Source of the DNA: Candidatus Villigracilis adiacens | GTDB taxonomy: Bacteria; Chloroflexota; Anaerolineae; Anaerolineales; Villigracilaceae | Direction: 5' to 3' | Length of the DNA stretch: 64,000 nucleotides | Assembly (NCBI GenBank): GCA_016703605.1 | Contig: JADJBU010000022.1 | Location: forward strand, 558,001 to 622,000 | In this document: piece after piece, positions 6,691-14,994 of the stretch | Numbering within the stretch: position 1 is the first letter of the stretch | How the letters are laid out: every line of letters starts with the position of its first letter | The notes under the pieces: generated by a model | Told to the model about the DNA's origin: nothing | The model's input: the letters and a program-made list of their open reading frames with translations, nothing else | The model's database searches: none | Position numbers and translations under genes: made by a program

Positions 6691-9510
6691 CTACTTCTTA
6701 CCTTCCCACAATTCGCGGGCGATCTTTTCCTGGTCGACGGGCAGGCTGTCCACCCGCACCCCTACCGCGTTATAAATCGCGTTGGTGATGGCGGGCGTGG
6801 TTGGGATGGATGAAATTTCGCCGACGCCCTTCGCGCCGTACGGTCCCGCCGCGATGGGATGTTCGACGATGATGGCGGTGATCTCAGGGGTGAGCATGAT
6901 TCCCGGCACGCGGTAACGGGCGAGGCGGTCGGTAATAACATTCCCATTTTCGACAATAAAGTCTTCCGTGAGGCAGTTGCCGAGTCCCATCATCACGCCG
7001 CCTTCGACCTGTCCCTGCAAGCCGAGCGGGTTGACCGCCATGCCCACGTCGTTGGCGGAGATGACGCGCAAGACGTTGACTTCGCCGGTTAATTTGTTCA
7101 CTTCCACTTCGGCGGCTTGCACGCCAAATGAAAAAGCGAAGTGCATATCGCCGCCCTCGCCGAGCGGTTGGGTTTTGGGCGCTTCATATTCGTAGCGGAC
7201 TTTTGGCTGCTGTCCCAGGGCGGTCATTTCTTTATAAACATCCGCATAACTCATCGAATGCCCGTTGACATGGACCACGCCGTCTTCAAAGCGAATTTTC
7301 TCCGGGCGCACATCGAATTTCTCCGCCATTGAAACGGCGATTTCATCGCGCAAAGTTTTCGCGGCGTAACGCGAGGCGTTGCCCGTCACGAACGTCTGTC
7401 GGGATGCGGTGGTCGGTCCGCCGTTTGGAGTTAAATCGGTATCCATCACCAGCACGCGGACTTGATCCGGCTCGACACCCATCTCTTCGGCGACGGTCAG
7501 GCGCATGACGGTGACGAGTCCCTGACCAAGTTCCGCCGCTGAACTACGGACTTGAAACGTGCCGTCTTCGTATAACTCCACGTCCGCGCCGGAGATGTCT
7601 GGAGCGCCGCCGCCCAAGCCGGTATTTTTATATGCAGAAGCAAAGCCCCAGGCGCGGATAAGGTTTGGGTTATCAGAATCAACTACCGGCTTGAAAGGAG
7701 CCGGGTTGCGCTTCCGCATCTCGGCATCCACCCGATCAATGCACTCCATCAAGCCGACAGACTCTTTCAATTCCTGCCCGGTGTTGGTGATACTGCCGAC
7801 ATGCAGGGCGTTGATGCGGCGCAGTTCGATGCGGTCAATGTTCAATTTGTCCGCGAGCATGTCCATCATGGATTCGACTGCAAATGCGGATTGGGTAACG
7901 CCGAAGCCGCGGAACGCGCCCGCGGGCGGGTTGTTGGTGTACATGGCGTAGCAATCGGCGCGGACGTGTTCGATGTCGTAGGGTCCGGCTGAATGCGTGG
8001 TGGCGCGGGTCATCACTTTTTCGCCGAGCGAGGCATACGCGCCCGTGTCGCCATAGAGTTCGGTTTCTGCAGCGATCAATCGTCCATTTTTCATTGCGCC
8101 GATCTTGACGCGAATCTGTGTGGCGTGTCGCTTCGGGTGAACGAGCAAACTTTCATGCCGGTCGAAGAGCATCTTCACGGGTTTGCCGGTCGCGTTTGCA
8201 AGCATGGCGGAGTGTATCTGCCCCATCACATCTTCCTTGCCGCCGAAGCCGCCGCCCATCAACTGCCCGACGATGCGAATGCGCGATTCATCCCAACCCA
8301 GAACGCGCGCGACCTGTGTGCGGTCCTGGTACGGAATTTGCGAACCGACATAAATTTCCATGCGCAAACCTGACAGGTCTTCAGAAGACCTGTCAGGTTT
8401 TATCGGCACGGCGATACTGCACTCCGGCTCGAGGAAAGCGTGGTCGGTCGTCTGCGTATGGAAGGTCTGTTCGAGGATCACATCCGCCGCCGCAAAGCCC
8501 GCATCCATATCGCCTTTGCGCACTTTGATGTGCTTGAGCAAATTCCCTTTTTCATGGATTTGAGGAACGTTTGCCTGACGAGCCATGACCGGGTTTGTGA
8601 TGACGGGCTGGGGATCGAATTCCGCCTCGATCAACCCGATGGCTTGTTCGGCGATCTCCGGGCTTTGTGCGGCAACGATGGCAAGAGCGTCGCCGACGTA
8701 GCGCGCGCGTTCGCCGATTCCCACCAAGACGGGCCAGTCGTAGATGACCAATCCGTGATTCTTTTCGGCAGGGATGTCTTTGGCGGTTAAAACCGCCACT
8801 ACGCCGGGCAGGGCTTTGGCTTTGGAAATATCCAACTTTTTCAAAAAGCCGTGCGGAATCATCGCGCGCCTGGCTTTGGCGTATAACATGCCGTCGAATT
8901 TCAGGTCGTCGGTGTAAATGGCTTCGCCGGTCACTTTTTCCACGGCTTCGGGGCGCAGGTGTTTGCGTCCGACCGTTTTATGTTCGTGAATCGAATCGGG
9001 GATATGGGTCGGCAGTTTGACGGGTTCGCCGGTTCGTAATGCCTCCGCCGCGGCGATGATGGCATTCTCGATGGACGGATACCCCGCGCAACGGCAAAGC
9101 GTATCTTTCAGCGCAAAACGGATGTCGTCGCTGTTGGGATTCGGGTTGCGCTCGAGCAGGGCGTACGCGGTCATGATCTGCCCGGGGATGCAGAATCCGC
9201 ACTGGACGGCGCCGTGTTCAACAAATGCTTCCTGTAATGGATGTAATTTCATCTCTTCGTGAACACGCCGGGCAAGTCCTTCGATGGTGGTGATGGTCTT
9301 GCCATCCGCCCGTTCTGCGGGGTAGACGCAGGACATCATCGGCTCACCGTCCACGAGGACGGTGCAGGCGCCACATTCGGCTTCTTCACAGCCGATCTTG
9401 GCGCCGGTCAATCCCAGTCGCTCGCGCAGGAGTGTGGATAAGGTCTCGCTGGGAACTGCATCCACAGTGCAGGGCTTGCCGTTAACGGTAAGGGAGATTT
9501 GGTTGGTCAT
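6691..9510 (-). CDS. Xanthine-dehydrogenase-family hydroxylase: fused [2Fe-2S] and molybdopterin subunit
   Basis: A 939-residue fusion. Residues 1-165 carry two [2Fe-2S] clusters: plant-type cysteines C41, C46, C49, C61 and helical-domain cysteines C104, C107, C139, C141. The rest is the molybdenum-cofactor domain, with GGGFGGKED, the substrate-channel FRGFGVTQ, and the C-terminal GAKGVGEISS whose Glu is the usual catalytic base. Such enzymes oxidise purines or related N-heterocycles, feeding electrons through FeS to FAD; the FAD subunit is at 10289-11179. The fused order matches XdhD/selenium-associated and nicotinate-type hydroxylases, so the substrate (hypoxanthine, xanthine or other) is inferred from the purine neighbours. 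Residues 371-382 are encoded by a 35-bp palindrome, absent from ordinary homologues at this surface loop by my reading of the family. Confidence 0.9.
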   Translation of the reverse strand: MTNQISLTVNGKPCTVDAVPSETLSTLLRERLGLTGAKIGCEEAECGACTVLVDGEPMMSCVYPAERADGKTITTIEGLARRVHEEMKLHPLQEAFVEHGAVQCGFCIPGQIMTAYALLERNPNPNSDDIRFALKDTLCRCAGYPSIENAIIAAAEALRTGEPVKLPTHIPDSIHEHKTVGRKHLRPEAVEKVTGEAIYTDDLKFDGMLYAKARRAMIPHGFLKKLDISKAKALPGVVAVLTAKDIPAEKNHGLVIYDWPVLVGIGERARYVGDALAIVAAQSPEIAEQAIGLIEAEFDPQPVITNPVMARQANVPQIHEKGNLLKHIKVRKGDMDAGFAAADVILEQTFHTQTTDHAFLEPECSIAVPIKPDRSSEDLSGLRMEIYVGSQIPYQDRTQVARVLGWDESRIRIVGQLMGGGFGGKEDVMGQIHSAMLANATGKPVKMLFDRHESLLVHPKRHATQIRVKIGAMKNGRLIAAETELYGDTGAYASLGEKVMTRATTHSAGPYDIEHVRADCYAMYTNNPPAGAFRGFGVTQSAFAVESMMDMLADKLNIDRIELRRINALHVGSITNTGQELKESVGLMECIDRVDAEMRKRNPAPFKPVVDSDNPNLIRAWGFASAYKNTGLGGGAPDISGADVELYEDGTFQVRSSAAELGQGLVTVMRLTVAEEMGVEPDQVRVLVMDTDLTPNGGPTTASRQTFVTGNASRYAAKTLRDEIAVSMAEKFDVRPEKIRFEDGVVHVNGHSMSYADVYKEMTALGQQPKVRYEYEAPKTQPLGEGGDMHFAFSFGVQAAEVEVNKLTGEVNVLRVISANDVGMAVNPLGLQGQVEGGVMMGLGNCLTEDFIVENGNVITDRLARYRVPGIMLTPEITAIIVEHPIAAGPYGAKGVGEISSIPTTPAITNAIYNAVGVRVDSLPVDQEKIARELWEGKK
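8366..8400. repeat. 35-bp perfect palindrome inside the xanthine dehydrogenase gene
   Basis: Arms AAACCTGACAGGTCTTC (8366-8382) and the exact complement (8384-8400) flank a single A. On the minus strand it is read in frame as KPDRSSEDLSGL. The core ACCTGACAGGT is the same as the boundary motif of every unit in the 28.2-29.6 kb array. Confidence 0.9.
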
Positions 9511-9580
9511 AAGTTCCTTGGATGAAACAGAGTCAAAAGCAGGAGACTTTTGGCTCTCACCAACAACGGGAGAAAATTTT

Positions 9581-9997
9581 TCATTCCGCCGGTATCGCGA
9601 TTATTTCCACAAACTTCGAGGCTTTTTCGCGCTGGTCAGCATCAAATGTGACAAGGGGAATTTTCAACGTGGAAGCAACCGCCACATAAACGGAATCCGC
9701 GCCGCGCAGGCTGTATTTTGCGGCGATACGCGACGCCTCATCCATCAGGGCCTTATCCATCTCGACAATGCGGACTTCGGGCAGGTTTTCGTTTTTTTGG
9801 ATGGCATTCAATCCCAGTTCAGGTTTGCCAGTCACCCTGCTGATGACCCCGCCAACTTCCGCCAATAAAAGCGAAGGGGAGACAAACGTTGTATCCTGCC
9901 CGCGCTGGGCGTTCATCCAGTCTTTCACTGCGACATGAAACTCATCTCTTTCGATCATGCGCGAGACCCAGACACTGGCATCAACAACAACGAACAT
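9581..9997 (-). CDS. vapC: PIN-domain toxin, VapC-like
   Basis: A 138-residue PIN domain. The opening FVVVDASVWVSRM supplies the first catalytic Asp, LLLAEVGG the Glu, and RGADSVYVAVAS plus LVTFDADQREKA the later acidic residues of a four-acid metal centre. VapC toxins are RNases acting on tRNA or rRNA and are neutralised by the partner upstream. The ATG at 9997 overlaps the antitoxin stop (TGATG), which favours it over the GTG at 10000. It sits between the two xanthine dehydrogenase subunit genes on the same strand. Confidence 0.88.
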   Translation of the reverse strand: MFVVVDASVWVSRMIERDEFHVAVKDWMNAQRGQDTTFVSPSLLLAEVGGVISRVTGKPELGLNAIQKNENLPEVRIVEMDKALMDEASRIAAKYSLRGADSVYVAVASTLKIPLVTFDADQREKASKFVEIIAIPAE

Positions 9998-10248
9998 CAC
10001 CCACGCCCTTCCGAGACGGCTTTTGCCGCCGATAATCCCTGTTTCCAGTTCGCGCTGATCTCAGCCGCCAGGCTGTCGAGTTGGGTCCACGCGCGTTCCG
10101 CGTTTTTAGGCTTGGTTTTATTCACAGGCACAAGCAATGCCACGACTTGTCCGTGATACGTCACCTGGATTTCGCTTCCCGTTTCGCGCACCATGCGGAT
10201 TAATTCACTCGTTTGCTGTTTCAGTTCACGCACTCCAACAGTTACCAT
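9997..10248 (-). CDS. vapB: Phd/YefM-type antitoxin, VapB-like
   Basis: An 83-residue protein beginning VTVGVRELKQQTSELIRMVR, the DNA-binding dimer fold of Phd/YefM antitoxins, followed by YHGQVVALLVPV and a C-terminal helix that would wrap the toxin. The ATG at 10248 is preceded by GGAGGA at the right distance; the TTG-initiated extension to 10260 would enter the operator. It is the first gene of the toxin pair and, as in the family, should repress its own promoter through the palindrome at 10260-10285. Confidence 0.88.
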   Translation of the reverse strand: MVTVGVRELKQQTSELIRMVRETGSEIQVTYHGQVVALLVPVNKTKPKNAERAWTQLDSLAAEISANWKQGLSAAKAVSEGRG

Positions 10249-10259
10249 ATCGTCCTCCA

Positions 10260-10285
10260 AATATATCTACAATTGTAGATATATT
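10260..10285. promoter_or_regulatory. 26-bp palindromic operator of vapBC
   Basis: A perfect inverted repeat centred on ATATCTACAATTGTAGATAT lies immediately upstream of the vapB ribosome site and overlaps the expected promoter. Position and perfect symmetry point to binding of the VapB or VapBC dimer. It ends 4 bases from the stop of the FAD-subunit gene. Confidence 0.75.
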
Positions 10286-10288
10286 ATA

Positions 10289-11179
10289 TCATCCGGACTC
10301 TGCCCGTCCAAAGGCAGTATCCAACACATCCTTGAACAAGCCGCCGACGATGTGACGGCGATAATCGGCGCTGGCACGGCGGGCGGAGTCGCGGAATTTG
10401 GCTTGGGCGAGCAGGGCGTCCAAAGTCTGGTTGAAGGTTTCTTGGGTGAGGGATTTGCCGCGCAAAAAGGATTCAGCCTCGGTGGCGCGGAAGGGGGTGG
10501 AGCCGCCGGGTCCGACCGCGATGCGGATGTCTTTGATCGCGTCGTTTTCGCGGGCAAGCCAGACGGCGCAATTCAGGATGGGGAGGGCGACTCCCTGCGG
10601 GCGCATGATGCGTTTGAAGCAGGAGGCGGTGGAGATTGGTAATTGGTGATTGGTAATTGGTAAATGGAAGCCGACGATGATTTCTTTAGTTTTATCTATG
10701 GCGGATTTGCCGGGACCGAGGAATAATGAAATAAACGGTATTCGGCGTGTGCCGGTTGAATCCGCTACCTCTGCTTCGGCATTGAGCGCTGTGAGCGCAA
10801 TTGTCCCATCGGCGGCGGGGAGGGCGTGGGCGACGTTGCCGCCGAGCGTGGCGGTATTGCGGACTTGCGGTCCGGCGATCAGGTTACAGGCTTCGACCAA
10901 AGCCCGGGCGTGCGCGAGAGTCAACGGGTCCAGCGCGATGCGGGTGATTGGGACGGCGGCTCCGATAAAGAGCGTGTCACCCCGCTGCTCGAGGAGAGTC
11001 ATCTCCCTGACCGAAGTCAAATCAACCAATGTGTGGACGGGGGGATGGCGTCCCTGTTTGAGGTCGAGGAGTAGGTCGGTTCCGCCCGCAATGGGCAGGG
11101 CGGGTCCTTGCGCCGATGCCAGGGCTTGCACGGCTTCTGCGACAGATGTGGGGCGTTTGTATTCCTGCCAGAGGTTCAT
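10289..11179 (-). CDS. Xanthine-dehydrogenase-family FAD-binding subunit
   Basis: A 296-residue FAD-binding-5 / CO-dehydrogenase flavoprotein domain. It shows PIAGGTDLLLDLKQG, which contacts the FAD pyrophosphate, then NTATLGGNVAHALPAADG, then the C-terminal domain ending RRASADYRRHIVGGLFKDVL. It passes electrons from the molybdenum/FeS subunit to NAD+ or another acceptor. It is the upstream partner of the gene at 6691-9510 but separated from it by vapBC. Residues about 172-182 read PITNHQLPIS and are encoded by the low-complexity GGTAATTGGTGATTGG repeat, suggesting repeat DNA was accepted into the frame. Confidence 0.9.
   Translation of the reverse strand: MNLWQEYKRPTSVAEAVQALASAQGPALPIAGGTDLLLDLKQGRHPPVHTLVDLTSVREMTLLEQRGDTLFIGAAVPITRIALDPLTLAHARALVEACNLIAGPQVRNTATLGGNVAHALPAADGTIALTALNAEAEVADSTGTRRIPFISLFLGPGKSAIDKTKEIIVGFHLPITNHQLPISTASCFKRIMRPQGVALPILNCAVWLARENDAIKDIRIAVGPGGSTPFRATEAESFLRGKSLTQETFNQTLDALLAQAKFRDSARRASADYRRHIVGGLFKDVLDTAFGRAESG
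10635..10667. repeat. AATTGGTGATTGG simple repeat inside the FAD-subunit gene
   Basis: The stretch is made of GGTAATT and GGTGATT units in tandem, similar in style to intergenic low-complexity DNA elsewhere in the window (for example near 1635-1660). It remains in frame in the flavoprotein gene. Confidence 0.65.
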
Positions 11180-11203
11180 GTGGGTTGATTTATGTTAATA
11201 CCG

Positions 11204-11221
11204 GGCAAGATGAATCTTGCC
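11204..11221. repeat. Short hairpin between permease and FAD-subunit genes
   Basis: GGCAAGAT and ATCTTGCC form an 8-bp stem with a 2-base loop. It lies between the permease stop (11222) and the FAD-subunit start (11179). It lacks a T-run, so RNA processing or a small repeat element is as likely as termination. Confidence 0.5.
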
Positions 11222-12190
11222 TTACTTGCCGCGTTCGCCGCGGATGTATGGGTTGCCGAGCGCGGCGGGCGCGCCGAGTCGTTTGCGGATGGCTTCGCGG
11301 GAGCCGATGACCAGCACGATAACGGTAAAGGCATACGGAAGCATTTGAAGGAAGAAACCCCAATATGGGTTGTAATAGAAGGGATTGTCGAAGCCGAGTA
11401 AAACGGTGGGACCTTGAATGTCGAGGATGAGGCGGCGGAGTGCGCCGAAGGCATACGAGCCGAACATGGCGCGGACGGGATCCCATTGCGCGAAGATGAC
11501 GAGACCGACGGCGATCCAGCCCTGCCCGGCGGTGGTCAGTTCGCTGAACCAGCCGGGCGCGACGGCAAGGCTGATGGTCGCGCCGGCCAAGCCTGCCAGC
11601 ATTCCGCCGACGAAGACGTAAAAATAGCGCAGGCGAAAGACGTTGATGCCGAGCGAATCTGCGGCGGAGGGATATTCGCCCACCGAGCGCAAATTCAAAC
11701 CGGGGCGGGTGTGGTTGATGTAATACCAGGTCAGCGGCGTGAAGAGATAGCCGATGTAGACCAGGACGCTCTGTTTCGTGAAAAGAATCGGCCCAAGAAA
11801 TGGGATTTGCGAAAGCAGGGGGATCGAAAAATTAGGCAGGAGTGAAACTGTGCCAGCCTTGCTCAAGCCTTCGCCCAACACCAGGCTGATGCCCGTTCCC
11901 ACGAAGGTAAGCGCCAACCCGCTGACGACCTGGTCGGCTTGCAGGGTGATGGTGATGAAGGCGTGAATCTGGCTGAGCAGCCCGGCGGCAAGCATGGCGC
12001 AGAGCAATCCAAGCCAGGGGTTGCCGGTGGCGATGGTGACGCTGAAAGCGGTCATTGCGCCGATCAACATCATGCCTTCGACGCCCAAATTCAAAATTCC
12101 CGAACGCTCGGCAAGAATCTCGCCGATGGTGGCAAATAACAAGACCGTGCCTGTTGCGACGCCTGCCTGAAGGATAATAATGGGGTCCAT
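11222..12190 (-). CDS. Nucleoside ABC transporter permease (NupQ/YufQ-like)
   Basis: A 322-residue inner-membrane permease of the branched-chain/BMP-associated family. Its N-terminus ATIGEILAERSGILNLGVEG is the family hallmark, and about eight hydrophobic helices follow. It pairs with the permease at 12194-13315 (3-base gap), the duplicated ATPase at 13308-14900 and the BMP lipoprotein at 14995-16251. Bacterial relatives import purine nucleosides or bases, which suits the flanking purine enzymes. Confidence 0.92.
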   Translation of the reverse strand: MDPIIILQAGVATGTVLLFATIGEILAERSGILNLGVEGMMLIGAMTAFSVTIATGNPWLGLLCAMLAAGLLSQIHAFITITLQADQVVSGLALTFVGTGISLVLGEGLSKAGTVSLLPNFSIPLLSQIPFLGPILFTKQSVLVYIGYLFTPLTWYYINHTRPGLNLRSVGEYPSAADSLGINVFRLRYFYVFVGGMLAGLAGATISLAVAPGWFSELTTAGQGWIAVGLVIFAQWDPVRAMFGSYAFGALRRLILDIQGPTVLLGFDNPFYYNPYWGFFLQMLPYAFTVIVLVIGSREAIRKRLGAPAALGNPYIRGERGK

Positions 12191-12193
12191 GGG

Positions 12194-13315
12194 TTATTCC
12201 TCCCCACGCGTAATGCGGATGCGGTATCGGAGCAGAAAGTCGCTGGCGATCAACGAAACGAGGATGATGCCCTGGATCATTTTTGGGATGCCCGATGGCT
12301 GGATTTCGCGCCCGGCAAGGATCAACGCCCCGAAAAACACCGAGACGACAATGATGGCAAGCGGGTTGAGTTTTGCCAGCCAGGCAACGATGATGCCTGT
12401 AAAACCGTATCCGGCTGCAAGGGGGGATGTCTGCAAGCGGTGGACCACGCCGGAGACCTCGCTCATGCCGCCCAGCCCGGCGAGCGCGCCGGAAAGCATC
12501 ATGACTGCGATCACATTAGCAGCAATATTAATACCGGCATAGTTTGCCGCCTGCGGGTTATCGCCGATAAGGCGGATCTCATATCCCCAGCGGCTGCGAT
12601 ACACGATCAGCCAGATGATCAGAGCCGCCGCAATCCCGAGCAGCAAACCGGCATGAGTGGTCAACCCGCGGAAGGCGGGGTAGGCGCTGGCATATTCCAA
12701 CAGCCGGGGCAGCCATGCGTTTTCGGGAAATTTCGGCGACATTTGAAAGCCGCCTTCAGACCACACGCCGAAGATCCAAAAGTTGACCCATGCGACGGCG
12801 ATATAGTTCAGCATCAACGAACTGATGATCTCATTGACGTTGAATTTTGCCTTGAGGTAGCCGGGGATGAATCCCCAAAAGGCGCCCATCAACATGCCCG
12901 CCAGCGCCATCACAAACAAAAAGAACCAGCGCGGCGTCTCTTCGGCGAGGATGGGAGCAAGCACCACGGCGCTCGCGCCCCACGCGCCCATGATGAACTG
13001 CCCCTCCGCGCCGATATTCCACAACTTCATGCGGAACGCCACCGAGCACGCCAGGGCGGTCAACAGGATGGGGGTTGCCTTGACGATGGTATCTGACAAT
13101 ACGCCGGAATCGCCAAAGGAAGCCCTGGCGATATGCTGATAAGACCTGATCGGGTCGCCGCCCACGGCGGAAATCACGACTCCGCCCAAAATAAGCGCGA
13201 TCACGATTGCCAGCAGCGATACAAATAAAGGGAACCAGCCTGGCGGTTCCTCAAGGCGCGGCTCGAGCCGAATCTTGAAACCGGTCTTTTTCTTTTGCAG
13301 GGATGCCTCAGCCAT
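12194..13315 (-). CDS. Nucleoside ABC transporter permease (NupP/YufP-like)
   Basis: A 373-residue permease with a basic N-terminal tail, a first helix at LFVSLLAIVIALILGGVVIS, and the family motifs KLWNIGAEGQFIMGA and FNVNEIISSLMLNYIAVAW. It forms the second half of the translocation pore with NupQ. The start codon overlaps the stop of the ATPase gene by 8 bases (ATGGCTGA), implying coupled translation. Confidence 0.92.
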   Translation of the reverse strand: MAEASLQKKKTGFKIRLEPRLEEPPGWFPLFVSLLAIVIALILGGVVISAVGGDPIRSYQHIARASFGDSGVLSDTIVKATPILLTALACSVAFRMKLWNIGAEGQFIMGAWGASAVVLAPILAEETPRWFFLFVMALAGMLMGAFWGFIPGYLKAKFNVNEIISSLMLNYIAVAWVNFWIFGVWSEGGFQMSPKFPENAWLPRLLEYASAYPAFRGLTTHAGLLLGIAAALIIWLIVYRSRWGYEIRLIGDNPQAANYAGINIAANVIAVMMLSGALAGLGGMSEVSGVVHRLQTSPLAAGYGFTGIIVAWLAKLNPLAIIVVSVFFGALILAGREIQPSGIPKMIQGIILVSLIASDFLLRYRIRITRGEE

Positions 13316-14900
13316 GCGCGCCGACTCCTTCTTTCCTGATTTGTTCGATGGGCGTGCCGGTCATCATCAAACCGATCGCTTCGATGAGCGCTTCGTCCGA
13401 TTCGCCGCCCCCGACCCTGACCTCGCCCATGATCATCCCTTCATAAATGACATAAATCCGGTCGCTGAGGGAGAGTAGTTCCTCCAATTCCTCCGAGATC
13501 AACAACACCGCCGCCCCGGCTTCACGCTGCGTCAACAGCAGGCGGTGAACGCCCTCGATCGCGCCGACATCCAAGCCGCGGGTCGGCTGCACGGCAACCA
13601 TGAAACTTGGCAGCCCCGAAATCTCGCGCGCCAGGATGACCTTTTGCAGGTTCCCACCGGAGAGCAAACGAACCGGGGTGGAGACATTGGGCGCAATGAT
13701 GTCGTATGCCTGTTTCAGGTCGGTGGCGATCTTTGCAGCCGCATTCATATCGAGCAAACCAGTCCTTGATGATACGGGCGGTTTGCGGTAATTCTTCATG
13801 ATGACATTATCTGTAACGCTTAGGTTCGGGGCGCTCCCAACATGGTTGCGGTCTTCGGGGACGTACGCCATCCCATGCTCGATCCCGAACAGGGCGTTGC
13901 GGTTGCTGACCAGGTCGCCCCCCAGGCGGACTTCGCCTTTTTTGCACCTGCGCAGCCCGGTAATCACCTGCGAAAGTTCTGTCTGTCCGTTTCCGGCAAC
14001 CCCGGCAACCCCAACGATCTCCCCGGAACGAACATTCAGGGATAAACCGCGCAGGGCCGGCAAGCCTTTGTCGTTATCGGCATGAATGCTGCCCACATCA
14101 AGAACAACATCGCCCGGAACCGCGGGTTTTTTATCCAGAATAAAAATCACCTCGCGCCCGACCATCAAACGGGCCAGTTCCTGGCGGGCAACGCCCCTGG
14201 ACGGAACCCCCGAAGCCGTGGAAACTCCGCGGCGCAGCACGCTGACGCGGTCTGCAATGGCGGTCACTTCCTGCAATTTATGGCTGATGAAGATTACAGA
14301 TTTGCCCTGGGCGACCATCGAACGAAGGATATCGAACAAACCTTCGATTTCCTGGGGAGCCAGCACAGCCGTCGGCTCGTCCATGATAAGGACATCCGCG
14401 CCGCGGTACAACATCTTCAATAATTCCACCCGCTGCTGTTCCCCGACAGACAACTGCCAGATCTTTGCGCGCGGGTCCACTTTTAAACCAAAACGCTCGC
14501 CCACAGACGCAACCTTTTCGTCGTACTGCGGCAGGCGCATAAAGAAGCGCGGGTCATCGAGACCCAATAAAACATTTTCAGTGACAGTTTGAGACGGAAC
14601 CAGCATGAAATGCTGATGCACCATGCCAATCCCCGTTTTGATCGCGTCCCGCGGAGAATGAAACTCCACGGGACTGCCTTTTACCCTTATGGTCCCGGCT
14701 TCCTGGCGGTAAAGCCCGGCAAGAACATTCATCAGGGTGCTTTTCCCCGCCCCGTTTTCCCCCAACAAGGCATGAATCTCGCCCCGTTTCAGTTCGAAAT
14801 CGACGTGATCGTTCGCCAGCACGCCGGGAAATTTCTTTACAATGCCGCGCATCTCGACGGCAAGCGGAGTATCAGGTGTGGAAAGTGTCGTCTGTGTCAC
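13308..14900 (-). CDS. Nucleoside ABC transporter ATP-binding protein, duplicated NBD (NupO/YufO-like)
   Basis: A 530-residue protein with two fused nucleotide-binding domains. NBD1 has the Walker A GENGAGKSTL, the signature LSVGEQQRVELLK and Walker B ADVLIMDEPTAVL. NBD2 has the variant Walker A GVAGNGQTEL and signature LSGGNLQKVILARE, with VQPTRGLDVGAI in place of a full Walker B. This asymmetry is normal for the RbsA/MglA/NupO group. The start is GTG at 14900 with AGGAG eight bases upstream; an extension to 14939 lacks a ribosome site. Confidence 0.93.
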   Translation of the reverse strand: MTQTTLSTPDTPLAVEMRGIVKKFPGVLANDHVDFELKRGEIHALLGENGAGKSTLMNVLAGLYRQEAGTIRVKGSPVEFHSPRDAIKTGIGMVHQHFMLVPSQTVTENVLLGLDDPRFFMRLPQYDEKVASVGERFGLKVDPRAKIWQLSVGEQQRVELLKMLYRGADVLIMDEPTAVLAPQEIEGLFDILRSMVAQGKSVIFISHKLQEVTAIADRVSVLRRGVSTASGVPSRGVARQELARLMVGREVIFILDKKPAVPGDVVLDVGSIHADNDKGLPALRGLSLNVRSGEIVGVAGVAGNGQTELSQVITGLRRCKKGEVRLGGDLVSNRNALFGIEHGMAYVPEDRNHVGSAPNLSVTDNVIMKNYRKPPVSSRTGLLDMNAAAKIATDLKQAYDIIAPNVSTPVRLLSGGNLQKVILAREISGLPSFMVAVQPTRGLDVGAIEGVHRLLLTQREAGAAVLLISEELEELLSLSDRIYVIYEGMIMGEVRVGGGESDEALIEAIGLMMTGTPIEQIRKEGVGAHG

Positions 14901-14943
14901 TGGGCAGCTCCTGCGATAGAACAAACACCGTGCTTGCATTGGG

Positions 14944-14983
14944 AAGATGGGCTGGCGTCCCCTGCGGAACGCCAGCCCATCTT
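14944..14983 (-). terminator. Strong intercistronic hairpin after the BMP lipoprotein gene
   Basis: AAGATGGGCTGGCGT and its complement form a 15-bp stem with a 10-base loop between the binding-protein gene and the ATPase gene. There is no clear U-run. Such hairpins usually protect the abundant binding-protein mRNA or partly terminate, giving more lipoprotein than transporter. Confidence 0.65.
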
Positions 14984-14994
14984 AATGGCAAAAC

